Positions 7,625-17,022 are shown, counted from the stretch's first letter. The stretch: DNA of 64,000 bases from an uncultured Actinomycetes bacterium (GCA_937863385.1 CALMBW010000018.1:62001-126000); one strand, 5' to 3'. Notes: generated by a model from the sequence alone, not told the origin. Numbers and translations are program-made.

Positions 7625-9198
7625 GCCGGGCATTCGACGACCGTGAGGTCGCGTCACTATCCGAGCGGATGGGGTATCTGCAGTCGCTGCGTGTTGGCTT
7701 CGCGGCTGTCGTCCTTAGTTCAGCGGTCTTAGCTCCAAGAGTTGTTGGAGGACTGACTGCCAACCTGTTGATGATCTGTGCCGGTTACCTCGCTCTAGCG
7801 GCAGGACTCGAAGTTGTCCGAGGATGGGGCCGCAGTCGCAAGATCTTCTTGATCGGGACCATGCTCCTGGTCGATGGGGCGTATCTCGCATGGATCATGT
7901 ATGTGACTGGCGGGACGCAGAGCCCGCTGCGCCATCTGCTCTATATCCACCTCATCGCCGTGACCCTTTTGGCGTCGTATCGAACCGGCCTCAAGATCGC
8001 CCTTTGGCACTCCTTGCTGTTCTTCCTTCTCTTTTATGCGCAGGCTGCAGATCTCCTGGAGCCGACGGATGCGGCCTTGGGACTGATCCCGGGAAGCCCC
8101 GACTTCAACAGGATCTCCTTGTTCAACATCAGTGCCTTCTGGTTGGTGGCGCTCGCCACGGCCGCCTTCTCCTCATTGAACGAGCGGGAATTGCGTCGCC
8201 GAAAAGCCGACCTAGAGGACCTGTCAGCGATGTCGGCAGCCCTGAAGCAGGAGTCTGGGTCCAGCTCGGTTGCTCACGCACTGCTGGATGCGGTTTCAGA
8301 GTCGTTCGGCTGCAAGCGAGGGCTCGTCGCGATCAGATCGGATGACAGGTATCTGGTGGTCGCCACACGAGGGTCTGAGGAGGCAGAGCGATCAGACATC
8401 GCCGACGACGCCATCGTCGCCCGAGCAACCACGACTTCGGAAACGCTGCTCGTAGCCAAGCCCGACGCGGACCAAGAGATCTGCAGGATCCTTCCCTTCG
8501 CGAGGAACCTGATCGTGGTTCCGCTGGAAGCAGACTCATCGGTCATAGGGCTCCTCGTCGTGGAGCATCAGGCGGGAAGCCGCGTGGAACGCAGGGTGGT
8601 CTCCATGATCGAACAATTCGCCGCTCACGGTGCGTTGGCACTTCGAAACTCACTGTTGATGCACGAAGTTCAAACCTTGGCAGATATCGACGCTCTCACA
8701 GGTGTAGCCAATCGCAGGGTCTTCAACCAGGCGCTAGAGCGAGAGATATCTCGCTCTTCTCGCACCAAGGAACCGGTTTCACTGATGATGATCGATATCG
8801 ATCATTTCAAGCACTACAACGACACTCACGGGCATCAGGCGGGCGATGAGGTCCTCAAGGCCGTAGGGGCTGCCCTGAAGGAGGCATCGCGCGACTTCGA
8901 CATCCCAGCTCGATACGGGGGTGAAGAGTTCGCCGTGATCCTTCCCGAGTGTTCGGCTCGGCAAGCCGCAGGTGTTGCGGAACGTCTCCGTGAAACGGTT
9001 TGCGCCGTCGATGTAGGTGAAGCGATCACTGCCTCTGCCGGCGTCGCCACCTTCCCAACCAACGCATCGGACGCTTCGTCGCTCGTACGTGCGGCAGACG
9101 ACGCTCTCTACGAGTCCAAGAAAGGGGGTCGTGATCGGTTGACGAAATCTCGCCGCCACCCGCGATCGAAGGACTCGTCCAATGGTGTCTCGGCATAA
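7621..9198 (+). CDS. Membrane GAF-GGDEF diguanylate cyclase
   Basis: Predicted to make cyclic di-GMP at the membrane. The 525-residue product has about six hydrophobic segments in residues 20-190, a GAF-like sensor region around 210-350, and a GGDEF domain around 360-510. The active site reads YGGEEF, and RDFD five residues before it is an intact I-site for product inhibition, so the enzyme should be active and feedback controlled. The start is taken as the GTG at 7621, overlapping the stop of the secreted protein (GTGA); an in-frame ATG at 7552 lies inside that gene and is less likely. Coupling to the secreted protein suggests the pair forms one envelope-sensing unit (inference). Confidence 0.85.
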   Translation: MSRAFDDREVASLSERMGYLQSLRVGFAAVVLSSAVLAPRVVGGLTANLLMICAGYLALAAGLEVVRGWGRSRKIFLIGTMLLVDGAYLAWIMYVTGGTQSPLRHLLYIHLIAVTLLASYRTGLKIALWHSLLFFLLFYAQAADLLEPTDAALGLIPGSPDFNRISLFNISAFWLVALATAAFSSLNERELRRRKADLEDLSAMSAALKQESGSSSVAHALLDAVSESFGCKRGLVAIRSDDRYLVVATRGSEEAERSDIADDAIVARATTTSETLLVAKPDADQEICRILPFARNLIVVPLEADSSVIGLLVVEHQAGSRVERRVVSMIEQFAAHGALALRNSLLMHEVQTLADIDALTGVANRRVFNQALEREISRSSRTKEPVSLMMIDIDHFKHYNDTHGHQAGDEVLKAVGAALKEASRDFDIPARYGGEEFAVILPECSARQAAGVAERLRETVCAVDVGEAITASAGVATFPTNASDASSLVRAADDALYESKKGGRDRLTKSRRHPRSKDSSNGVSA

Positions 9199-9200
9199 CC

Positions 9201-9698
9201 CTACTGATAGTTCTTTCGCCGGAACACATCGGTCGACAGTGATCTAACCCGGTCGAGGATCAACAGGCCGTCAAGATGGTCGATCTCGTGCTGGAAAGCA
9301 CGAGCCTCGAATCCCTCGGTTGCGATCACTACCTTTGCCCCATCCGGAGAATAGCCCTGGACGACGATCTGTTGGGCGCGGGCGACGTTCGCGGTCAGAT
9401 CCGGGACACTCATGCATCCTTCACGGCCGATGTTGGACCCCGCTGACTCAACGATCAACGGATCGAACATGACAATCAGCCCATGGCAGACGGTGGTCTT
9501 GGGGTGTCGTGACACGTCAAGGGCAAAGGCACGCTTCGATATGCCGATCTGAGGAGCGGCAAGACCAACGCAAGCCGGTGAAGCATCCATCGTGTCGATC
9601 AGATCCTGCACGAGTTCTTCATCCGACATCCCCACTAGCTCTTCGGATCTGCGCTTCAAGACTGGATCCGGGATACGGCAGACGGGCCGAACCGGCAC
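9201..9698 (-). CDS. def: Peptide deformylase
   Basis: Iron- or zinc-dependent removal of the formyl group from new polypeptides. The 165-residue product has all three family motifs: GLAAPQIG, EGCMSVP (metal-binding Cys; most relatives have EGCLSVP) and FQHEIDHLDGLL (two metal His and the catalytic Glu). The GTG start at 9698 overlaps the preceding gene's stop (TAGTG). It is the last gene of a tightly packed ABC-F / ACT / def operon. The 3' end is convergent with the GGDEF gene, with two bases between them. Confidence 0.93.
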   Translation of the reverse strand: MPVRPVCRIPDPVLKRRSEELVGMSDEELVQDLIDTMDASPACVGLAAPQIGISKRAFALDVSRHPKTTVCHGLIVMFDPLIVESAGSNIGREGCMSVPDLTANVARAQQIVVQGYSPDGAKVVIATEGFEARAFQHEIDHLDGLLILDRVRSLSTDVFRRKNYQ

Positions 9699-10237
9699 TA
9701 GAGGACGTCCGCCTCTATCGGGTGCACGCTTGCGTCTAGTCCCAGATCCTTACGAAGTGAAGCAAGGACCTCTTCAAGATCAGCTTCGGGGGCGCTTACT
9801 TCGAGCATCAGGGCATAGACAGGTTCGGCGGGGTCGCCGATAACGCGCGAGGTCAGGTCCGTGACGTTTGCACCGGCATCGGCAAGCCCCTGCGCGACGC
9901 GGAAAACGATCCCGGGCTGATCAGCTCCATAGACAGAGACCATGTGGGTAGGCGCAGCGACCTCGGTAACCACGTCATCCACAGGTCGGACCGTAACCAC
10001 GAGATCGAGATCTGCGACAGCGTCCGCCAACGATGACTCAAGTTCCGCGGGATCGAGTGAGCCTGGAGCGCGAACGATCAATACCATCGAGAAGTGCCCT
10101 CTGAGGATCGTCGAAGACACGTCCTCGAGATTGCATCCGCTTTCGAAAAGGCTGCGAGTGACTCCAGCCACTATCCCTGGGCGGTCGTTGCCGATCACCG
10201 AAACAGCCATCGATCTGCCATCCATGGGTGTCATCAT
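9698..10237 (-). CDS. GcvR-like protein with two ACT domains
   Basis: A 179-residue protein made of two ACT domains: residues about 8-75 (SVIGNDRPGIVAGVTRSLFE) and about 95-170 (VSVYGADQPGIVFRVAQGLA). Each has the Gly-x-D-x-PGI ligand loop typical of amino-acid-sensing ACT modules. It resembles GcvR of the glycine-cleavage system, but no gcv genes are nearby, so the amino acid and the partner are unknown. The start is placed at the ATG at 10237, overlapping the ABC-F stop as ATGA; a longer form from 10276 would lie inside the ABC-F gene. Confidence 0.8.
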   Translation of the reverse strand: MMTPMDGRSMAVSVIGNDRPGIVAGVTRSLFESGCNLEDVSSTILRGHFSMVLIVRAPGSLDPAELESSLADAVADLDLVVTVRPVDDVVTEVAAPTHMVSVYGADQPGIVFRVAQGLADAGANVTDLTSRVIGDPAEPVYALMLEVSAPEADLEEVLASLRKDLGLDASVHPIEADVL

Positions 10238-12168
10238 CCCATCAGTTCGTCGAGGGCCTCTGTCGCCCTCTCCCACGCCGTCTCTAGTTCCGTCGCTTTT
10301 CGACGAGCGCGTTCGTATCGTTGACTAAGCTCAACGACATCGTGGTCGGACCTATATACAGCAGGATCGGCAAGGATCTCTTCCAGCTCCTTCATCTCCG
10401 CGGAAGCCCGGTCCAATTTCTGTTCGATCGAGCGGATCCGGTCGCGTAGATCCTTCGTTCGGGCTCGCTCTTCCGCCTCGGCACGTTTCTGCTCCTTCGA
10501 CTTGCGGCCGGTAGCAGTTTGCTCGACAGAGGCTGGGTTAGGTCTGCTCTCGGCAGATCCAACCTCCCGCTCGCGTCTATCGAGGTAGTAGTCGTAGTCA
10601 CCGTGGAACCAGGTCACTTTTCCGTTCACGACCTCGATGATGTTGTCCGCCACAGAACGGATCAGGTACCGGTCGTGCGTGATGAGCACGAACGCCCCCC
10701 TGTACGAGTTCAGGGCGTCCTCGAGGATGTCTCGACTCGTCATGTCGAGGTGGTTCGTCGGCTCGTCGAGACACAGCAGATTGAAAGGCTGGATCAGGAG
10801 CTTCGCCAATGCCAGCCTCGTCCTTTCCCCGCCCGATAGCACCGACACCGGCTTGTCGATGTCGTCTCCCGAAAAGAGGAACCTGCCGAGCAGGTCCCGA
10901 GGCTTCATGTCCACCGTCGGCGGGATGGCACGCTGAAGTTCTTCCATGACGCGGTTCTTTGGGTCCAGCGCCTCGATCTGATGCTGTGCGAAATAACCGA
11001 GCGCTACATTGTGGCCGAGGCGGCGCGTTCCCGCCTGAGGTTCCAGCACCCCCGCCAGAAGCTTCAGAAGAGTGGTCTTACCTGCCCCGTTCGGACCGAC
11101 GAGAGCGATGCGCTGGTCACGCTCGATCGCTAGGTCAAGCTTCTCGTAGACCTTCTCGGCCCCGTAAGCGAAGTCCACACCTTCCATCTCAAGGACGACG
11201 CGGCCCGGACGGGGCGGGGGCGGGAAGTCCAAACCCATGCGCTTACGATCGACCTTGAGGAGTTCGACCTTCTCCATCTTCTCTAGCGCCTTGATCCGAG
11301 ACTGCACCTGCTTGGCCTTGCTGGCCTTGTAGCGGAATCTGTCTATGAACTCCTGGGTCTGGGCGATCTTTCGCGCTTGCTGCTTGGCTTGCGCTTCACG
11401 TTGGGCTGCCACCGACGCACGCTGCTGTACGAATGCCTCGTAGTCACCTTTGTAGGTGTGCAGCTTGCGGTCATCGATCTCTACAACCTTGGTTGCGATC
11501 CCATTGATGAAATCTCGATCGTGAGAGACCAGCAGCACAGCGCCCTCATAGTTGGCCAGGAAGTGCTCGAGCCATTCGACCGACTCGACATCGAGGTGGT
11601 TGGTGGGCTCGTCGAGCATCAGCAGGTCGGGCTGGACCAACAGAAGCTTCGCGAGGGCGATCCTCATCAACCATCCGCCCGAGAAGCTGTCTGTTTCCCG
11701 GTCGAACTCTCGCTCGCGGAATCCGAGGCCACCGAGGATCTTCTTGGCGTCGGCTTCCAAGGTGTATCCACCCAGGGCGGAGAATCGATCCTGGATCCGC
11801 CCATACTCAGCTACCAGACGCTCTCGTTCGGGCCCGGGAGGCGCTTCTGCCATCTCGCGCTCCAAGATCGCCAGGCGGTGCCCCGCCTTGGTCACCTCAG
11901 CGCCGGCGGAGAGCATCTCTTGGATGAGGCTTCGCCCTCGAAGCTCGTCCGTTTCTTGCTTGAGATAGCCAAGGACCACATCCCCTGCGATGCGGATCTG
12001 CCCACCGTCGGCTTCTTGCTCCCCCGCGATCATCTCGAAAAGGGTCGTCTTCCCGGAACCATTGGGTCCCACTAGGGCCACACGGTCGCGTGCCCACACC
12101 TGCATGTCTGCGCCCTCGAAAAGCCGACGCGCGCCGAATGATTTCTGAAGCCCGCTGATCGTGATCAT
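10234..12168 (-). CDS. ABC-F family ATPase (ribosome-associated)
   Basis: Soluble protein of 644 residues with two ABC ATPase domains and no membrane segments, the layout of ABC-F factors that bind the ribosomal E site. Domain 1 has GPNGSGKTTLFE, signature FSGGWLMR and LLMLDEPTNHLD; domain 2 has GPNGAGKTTLLK, LSGGERTRL and LLCLDEPTNHLD. A charged linker (P-site tRNA interaction motif) of about 80 residues joins them, and residues from about 550 on form a charged coiled coil, as in Uup-type members. Operon partners are an ACT protein and peptide deformylase, which fits a role in translation. A drug-resistance role cannot be assigned. Confidence 0.9.
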   Translation of the reverse strand: MITISGLQKSFGARRLFEGADMQVWARDRVALVGPNGSGKTTLFEMIAGEQEADGGQIRIAGDVVLGYLKQETDELRGRSLIQEMLSAGAEVTKAGHRLAILEREMAEAPPGPERERLVAEYGRIQDRFSALGGYTLEADAKKILGGLGFREREFDRETDSFSGGWLMRIALAKLLLVQPDLLMLDEPTNHLDVESVEWLEHFLANYEGAVLLVSHDRDFINGIATKVVEIDDRKLHTYKGDYEAFVQQRASVAAQREAQAKQQARKIAQTQEFIDRFRYKASKAKQVQSRIKALEKMEKVELLKVDRKRMGLDFPPPPRPGRVVLEMEGVDFAYGAEKVYEKLDLAIERDQRIALVGPNGAGKTTLLKLLAGVLEPQAGTRRLGHNVALGYFAQHQIEALDPKNRVMEELQRAIPPTVDMKPRDLLGRFLFSGDDIDKPVSVLSGGERTRLALAKLLIQPFNLLCLDEPTNHLDMTSRDILEDALNSYRGAFVLITHDRYLIRSVADNIIEVVNGKVTWFHGDYDYYLDRREREVGSAESRPNPASVEQTATGRKSKEQKRAEAEERARTKDLRDRIRSIEQKLDRASAEMKELEEILADPAVYRSDHDVVELSQRYERARRKATELETAWERATEALDELMG

Positions 12169-12205
12169 GGCCCTACGCTATTGGTGAACTTCGACCGACG
12201 CGCCT

Positions 12206-13924
12206 CTAGTCCCCAAGGTCGAAGGGTGCCTTGAGCACCAACTTCACGTTGCGATCCTCCGGGGAGCCAGTGGCTGAGCAGGATGCTTGGGCAGCGCGTA
12301 AACAGGCATCTCTGTAGGACTCCAGTCGAGAGATGGACGCCAGGTATTCGATCGGATCCTGCGCCACGGGGTCGGGGTCGACTCCGGCGATATGGTCGAT
12401 CATCGTCGCGTAGATGAAGACCGTGTCAGCCTTCCCGTCTTTCCCGGGCTTGAAGGCGATCTCGATCAACCTCGATTGCTGAGGCCAATCGATATGGGAT
12501 GCAGTGTTTATCTCCCAGAAGCCACGCGTGGGATCACCGTCGAAGGGAAAATGAGTCACCCGGTTGTTGTGCTCATGACCGTCTACCCAAGCGATGACGT
12601 TCGGGTAGCGCTCGATCAGGCTCCTCAGCCCCTCGCCTCCCTGGCATCCTTCTGCCGAGGTCTCTTCGAAACAATGCAGCGGAAGCATCGCTTGCGGCGC
12701 TGAATCAGGCACATCGGGATTGTCTAGAGCGGTAGAACCGTGATGGGAGAACAAGACGATCAATCTGTCCTGGGCCTTCGGGTTCCTTTTCCTCTCGCCC
12801 GATCGATTGAAGTAGCGCCTAGAGTTGTCTCGCATGACTGCCTCTAACCATTCGAACTGCTCGTTGTCGAGCTGGCCCGCATCGCTCAGATCGTAAGAGA
12901 CCGTGTCCATCGCGATCCCGACGATCTCCTCTGAGATGTCGAACGCGTAGTAGCCCGCTGGGAACGCCTCTTCCCCTTCTTCGAGATATGGATAGTCGGG
13001 GGCACGATTCAACCCGTGGCCCCGCGGCTTCCCGCTGGTGTTGAAGAACTCCTCATGCAGGTAGCGCTTGGTCAAGAGCCGCCTGTTCCTATCAGATGGC
13101 ACCTGGGAAGCACTTGACAAGAAAGCTTCCTGAAATGCATCGAGCTGGGCTTGGTAGTCGTACGGATCGGGGCACTTGCCCTCAGAGGTGTAGTCCTGGA
13201 TGTTCTTGAGAACCTTGCGGCCTCCCTGGACCACGAATTGGAACTCGATGTTCTCCCTGATGTTCCCCTGAGCCAAGCCGTCGTGATTCCCGAGTACCGC
13301 GTACCAGGGTTGCTTGGCCCCCGTCGCATCGAAGCCGTCTTGGGCTTTCAAGATGATCTCCATCGGCAGGGCTGTGTCCGAGTGCTCGGCCGCGTACCCG
13401 TGGTACTCACCGATCGTGCCTGAATCGGGCACCACCTGCCCTCCGTCCATCAGGTCGATGAACCATCGAAGCTCGTTGAACTGGTTGTTATCGATGTTGT
13501 CACCTGTAGAGATGGTGAATGTCAGGTCGGTGCCGGTAGCAGGACCAGTCTTGATCCGGCTGAGCCTTCGCAGCATGGATTCGGCAACCTGTGCACTGAT
13601 CGCCTCCTGGGGGCGATAGGCAGAAGAGAACCGCTGGTCACATTCGTCGAAATACTCGATCCGTCCGGGGGACTCTTCGTCGACGACATGAACATCGCTG
13701 ATCTGCTTGAAGCCCCCCAAGGCCCGACCCTTGCCTCGGTGATTCTTCCAGTCACCGAACAGAGTCGTTCGCTTCTCTCCGTCCGCCAAGAGCAGTTGGC
13801 CCGATTCATCCCCGACGATCGTTTGGTCCAGGGTTGTTGGTTGAGCGCTTTGAGTGGAGCCATTGGCGCCCGACAAGCTCAAGATGGAGATGAGCGCGCC
13901 TGCAACTAGATTCCTCTTGATCAT
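12206..13924 (-). CDS. Secreted metallophosphoesterase with long insertions
   Basis: Calcineurin-like metallophosphoesterase of about 572 residues, exported. Metal-binding motifs are present in order but widely spaced: ISDVHV, STGDNIDNN, VLGNHDG, LFSHHGS and WVDGHEHNN. Long inserts between motifs are a feature of the actinobacterial PPA1498-type group (TIGR03767, from memory). The start is set at the ATG at 13924, giving a signal peptide with KR then a hydrophobic core ending near ANGSTQSAQ; a longer frame from 14083 would bury the signal and overlap msrB. The substrate is unknown. Divergent from msrB with a 141-base intergenic region. Confidence 0.85.
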   Translation of the reverse strand: MIKRNLVAGALISILSLSGANGSTQSAQPTTLDQTIVGDESGQLLLADGEKRTTLFGDWKNHRGKGRALGGFKQISDVHVVDEESPGRIEYFDECDQRFSSAYRPQEAISAQVAESMLRRLSRIKTGPATGTDLTFTISTGDNIDNNQFNELRWFIDLMDGGQVVPDSGTIGEYHGYAAEHSDTALPMEIILKAQDGFDATGAKQPWYAVLGNHDGLAQGNIRENIEFQFVVQGGRKVLKNIQDYTSEGKCPDPYDYQAQLDAFQEAFLSSASQVPSDRNRRLLTKRYLHEEFFNTSGKPRGHGLNRAPDYPYLEEGEEAFPAGYYAFDISEEIVGIAMDTVSYDLSDAGQLDNEQFEWLEAVMRDNSRRYFNRSGERKRNPKAQDRLIVLFSHHGSTALDNPDVPDSAPQAMLPLHCFEETSAEGCQGGEGLRSLIERYPNVIAWVDGHEHNNRVTHFPFDGDPTRGFWEINTASHIDWPQQSRLIEIAFKPGKDGKADTVFIYATMIDHIAGVDPDPVAQDPIEYLASISRLESYRDACLRAAQASCSATGSPEDRNVKLVLKAPFDLGD

Positions 13925-14065
13925 TCCTGTCACTCCCCGTTCGCTGCCGCAGAGTGCTTGACAGCCAATCGTCATTTCCTTTGGCACGCAATAGGCAAAT
14001 GCAGCGGGTGATAGCCCCAGAGCTTCGCTAGGCTGAACACAACCCGTCGAAAGGAAGGCGTCCCG

Positions 14066-14461
14066 ATGACTTCCAAGGTTCACAGATCTGAGGAGGAATG
14101 GCGTCGCGAGTTGTCTCCGGAGCAGTATGCCGTGCTAAGGGAGGCCGCGACCGAACCGCCATTCGCAGGGAAGTACGTCTACGAGAAGTCCGATGGCATG
14201 TATCGCTGTGCCGCATGCGGAGCCGACCTTTTCTCGTCAGAGACCAAATTCGACTCCGGTAGCGGCTGGCCCTCTTTCACGGATCCGGCTACCGAAGCCA
14301 ACGTCGAGACGCGTGAGGACCGAAGCCACGGGATGATGCGGACCGAAGTCATCTGCGCTACCTGCGGCGGGCACCTAGGCCACGTCTTCGACGATGGCCC
14401 AGGGCCCAACGGATTGCGTTATTGCATCAATTCGTGCGCTCTGGAGTTGGAGCAGAGCTAG
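14066..14461 (+). CDS. msrB: Peptide-methionine (R)-S-oxide reductase
   Basis: Repairs the R form of methionine sulfoxide in proteins, using thioredoxin. The 131-residue product has the family hallmarks: TEPPFAGKYVYEK, two zinc-binding CxxC pairs (CAAC and CATC), FDSGSGWPSF, the GHLGHVF active-site segment and catalytic cysteine in RYCINS. The resolving-cysteine position was not identified. Upstream GGAAGG (about 8 bases before the ATG) acts as ribosome site. It stands alone between divergent and independent genes. Confidence 0.93.
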   Translation: MTSKVHRSEEEWRRELSPEQYAVLREAATEPPFAGKYVYEKSDGMYRCAACGADLFSSETKFDSGSGWPSFTDPATEANVETREDRSHGMMRTEVICATCGGHLGHVFDDGPGPNGLRYCINSCALELEQS

Positions 14462-14617
14462 TCTGGCGATAGCGTTCCCGGTCATCCTCGTTCGCTACGC
14501 AGACGCGACTCCCGCAGGCGGTCTCCCGGCCGCGTACACGCGCTCTGGCCTTGTACCCCTTGGCTCACCGAGAGAAGAGAGCGTTCGAGACGGGTCCCGA
14601 CAGGTAGTTTGGGAGTC

Positions 14618-16297
14618 ATGTCCTCAAGCGACCTCCTCGATCTGATCCGAGACTCGGTGATCGGCGAGGGTGAAGCGATCAATGGTCCTTACGGGCCACG
14701 GCGCGTTACCTATGCCGACTACACGGCGTCGGGGCGATCATTGACCTTCATCGAGGAGTTCATACGAGAAGCCGTACTGCCGCTGTATGCGAACACTCAT
14801 ACGGAAACCTCGGGGACCGGCCTTCAAACGACCCGATTCAGAGAAGACGCCCGGACTCTGATCGCACAAGCTGTTGGAGCGAACGACGATCACGCCGTGA
14901 TCTTCTGCGGGTCGGGGTCGACGGGTGCGATAGATCGGATCGTTACGATCCTTAACCTGAGGCTGCCGGCCGATCTCGATTCTCGCTACGGCTTCTCGAC
15001 GACGATCCCAGAGCATGAGCGACCAGTCGTATTCATCGGACCCTACGAACATCACAGCAACGAGTTGCCCTGGCGTGAGTCGATCGCAGATGTTCGCACC
15101 ATCGCCGAAGATCGCAACGGTCAGATCGACCTCGCCAACCTGGAAAGCGAACTTCGGCGGCACTCCGCTCGGGAACTCTTGATCGGCAGCTTCTCCGCGG
15201 CCAGCAACGTCACGGGGATCGTTTCGGACACCAAAGCGATCTCTGCCTTGCTACATAAGTATGGGGCTCTGTCCTTTTGGGATTTCGCCGCAGCTGCCCC
15301 CTACGTCGATATCGAGATGGGCGATAGGGACGACGAGTGGAGGAAGGATGCCGTCTTCATCTCCCCGCACAAGATGATCGGAGGGCCGGGCACTCCGGGC
15401 ATCCTGGTCGTCCGCAAGGCGCTGCTGACCAACACGGTTCCATCGGTGGTTGGCGGCGGCACGGTTTCCTATGTCAACGCCGATGACCACCGCTACCTCG
15501 ATGATCCCGTCCATCGCGAGGAGGGTGGCACTCCCGAGATCATCGGCTCGATCCGCGCCGGACTCGTCTTTCAGTTGAAGGAGGCGGTGGGGACCCCCAC
15601 GATCCGCGCCAAGGAGGTTTCGTTCATCCGCAGGGCTATCGAATCTTGGGAGCAGGATCCCGCCATCGAGATCCTCGGGAACCACGAAGCCGAACGCCTT
15701 TCGATCGTATCTTTCGTGATCCGTCACGGATCGCTCTACCTGCATCACAACTTCGTCGTGGCGCTACTCAACGACCTCTTCGGGATCCAATCGCGAGGTG
15801 GCTGCTCGTGCGCAGGCCCGTACGGACATCGTTTGCTTGGGATCGACATCGAAACCAGTCATGAATTCGAACGCGAGATCTCGAAGGGATGCGAAGGCAT
15901 CAAGCCCGGCTGGGTGCGGGTCAACTTCAACTACTTCATCTCCGAGGCGGTGTTTCGATACATCATCGAGGCGGTGCACCTGGTGGCTCGGCACGGTCAC
16001 CAGCTGCTCCACCACTATCGCTTCGATCCTCCCACCGGTCTTTGGTTGAATCAGGACGGGGTTGCCGAACCTCCCTTGTCATTGCGTGACCTGGATTACT
16101 CCGGCGGATCGCTCAGCTGGCCGGCCCACCGGATGACCGAACCCGAAACGCGCCTTGACGAGTACCTCAAGATCGCGAGGCACATCTTCCAAGAGGCCGG
16201 CCAAGAGCGGATCGAAGAGTCGCAACCACCGGATGTATCCACAGACTTCGAACACCTGCGATGGTTCCCGCTGCCGGGAGAAAGAACCGAGCTCTAG
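14618..16297 (+). CDS. Class V aminotransferase / cysteine-desulfurase-like enzyme
   Basis: PLP enzyme of 559 residues, about 150 longer than IscS or SufS. The core shows NTHTETSGTGLQTTRFRE, the PLP-binding lysine in ISPHKMIGGPGTPG and a cysteine loop SRGGCSCAGPYGH similar in position to the catalytic loop of group II cysteine desulfurases. After about residue 440 there is an extension with aromatic motifs (HHYRFDPPTGLW) of unknown role. The start at 14618 is supported by GGGAG five bases before. No Suf or Isc partner genes are adjacent, so desulfurase activity is a family-based guess. Confidence 0.8.
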   Translation: MSSSDLLDLIRDSVIGEGEAINGPYGPRRVTYADYTASGRSLTFIEEFIREAVLPLYANTHTETSGTGLQTTRFREDARTLIAQAVGANDDHAVIFCGSGSTGAIDRIVTILNLRLPADLDSRYGFSTTIPEHERPVVFIGPYEHHSNELPWRESIADVRTIAEDRNGQIDLANLESELRRHSARELLIGSFSAASNVTGIVSDTKAISALLHKYGALSFWDFAAAAPYVDIEMGDRDDEWRKDAVFISPHKMIGGPGTPGILVVRKALLTNTVPSVVGGGTVSYVNADDHRYLDDPVHREEGGTPEIIGSIRAGLVFQLKEAVGTPTIRAKEVSFIRRAIESWEQDPAIEILGNHEAERLSIVSFVIRHGSLYLHHNFVVALLNDLFGIQSRGGCSCAGPYGHRLLGIDIETSHEFEREISKGCEGIKPGWVRVNFNYFISEAVFRYIIEAVHLVARHGHQLLHHYRFDPPTGLWLNQDGVAEPPLSLRDLDYSGGSLSWPAHRMTEPETRLDEYLKIARHIFQEAGQERIEESQPPDVSTDFEHLRWFPLPGERTEL

Positions 16298-16467
16298 GAG
16301 GTCTTCTCCCACACCATGATGGTGTTGCCCTCTTGCGAGAAGACGAACGCGAGCCGCCATCCGTCTTCGTAGCGTGCGTTCAGCTCTTTGGTGAACGAAC
16401 CCATGTTTATCGACCCACGATTAACCGTGGCGTCGTAGTGCCCACCCGAACTACCGAGCAATCCCAT
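16294..16467 (-). CDS. Small DUF4177-like protein
   Basis: 57-residue protein preceded by a strong GGAGG site five bases before the ATG, so it is probably real despite its size. The C-terminal part (LNARYEDGWRLAFVF, then NTIMVWEK) fits the short DUF4177 pattern in which a helix ending in GW is followed by a beta hairpin. Function unknown. The 3' end overlaps the class V aminotransferase stop by 4 bp, convergently. A 12-bp hairpin separates it from the gene upstream, so it may have its own promoter. Confidence 0.7.
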   Translation of the reverse strand: MGLLGSSGGHYDATVNRGSINMGSFTKELNARYEDGWRLAFVFSQEGNTIMVWEKTS

Positions 16468-16485
16468 GTTGCCTCCTTCAAGAAG

Positions 16486-16513
16486 AAAGGCGAGAGGTTG
16501 CCCTCTCGCCTTT
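16486..16513 (-). terminator. 12-bp perfect hairpin between small genes
   Basis: Inverted repeat AAAGGCGAGAGG / CCTCTCGCCTTT with a four-base loop. On the minus strand it follows the zinc-ribbon gene by about 20 bases and continues into a pyrimidine-rich TTTCTTCTT run, so it fits a Rho-independent terminator. It ends just before the ribosome site of the DUF4177-like gene, so partial read-through or attenuation is also possible. Confidence 0.65.
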
Positions 16514-16531
16514 CGCTTTCCTACAGATCTT

Positions 16532-16897
16532 CTAGCGAGCCGAGGCTTCCGACTCGGTGAGATCGATCTCGGGGTGCCTCGCCGCGTAGATGCGCTCTGC
16601 ATCTCTGCGAGCTCGACGTAGCTCGAGCTGCCTGTGGCTCTCGACAGGGAGCCTCGCTCCGAAGATCTTCTCTTCGAGCTCGTACTTGTTCATCGCCACC
16701 CTGGCGAAAACATCGATCGACATCGGCCTGTAGGTCTTCTCGCAGCGATCGCACAACACCACGATATTGCCGATGTGCATTGGGTGTGGAGGCATGAACA
16801 ACCGTGCCTGAGAATCCTGCTGTCCACACTCCACACAGGTAGAGCCAACCGTTTCCAGGTACAGATCCGCATCGTCGATACGGGATAAGTCGCCCAT
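16532..16897 (-). CDS. Zinc-ribbon hypothetical protein
   Basis: About 121 residues, not assigned to a named family. Two CxxC pairs (CVECGQQ near residue 20 and CDRCEKTY near residue 50) would make one zinc ribbon, followed by a charged helical C-terminal half (VESHRQLELRRARRDAER). An in-frame GTG at 16927 would add ten residues; neither start has a well-spaced ribosome site, so the start is uncertain. It is transcribed away from the secreted protein at 17023. Confidence 0.65.
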   Translation of the reverse strand: MGDLSRIDDADLYLETVGSTCVECGQQDSQARLFMPPHPMHIGNIVVLCDRCEKTYRPMSIDVFARVAMNKYELEEKIFGARLPVESHRQLELRRARRDAERIYAARHPEIDLTESEASAR

Positions 16898-17022
16898 TCC
16901 TCGCCCTCGCTTTCCTTCCGTAGCCACACTGAGTGTCGTTCGCGGGTGGTGTCACAACAAGGGGGTTCGACTACGTATCACTACGTAGAAGGAGGTTTCC
17001 CGACAAGGGAGAACCTTGTGGC

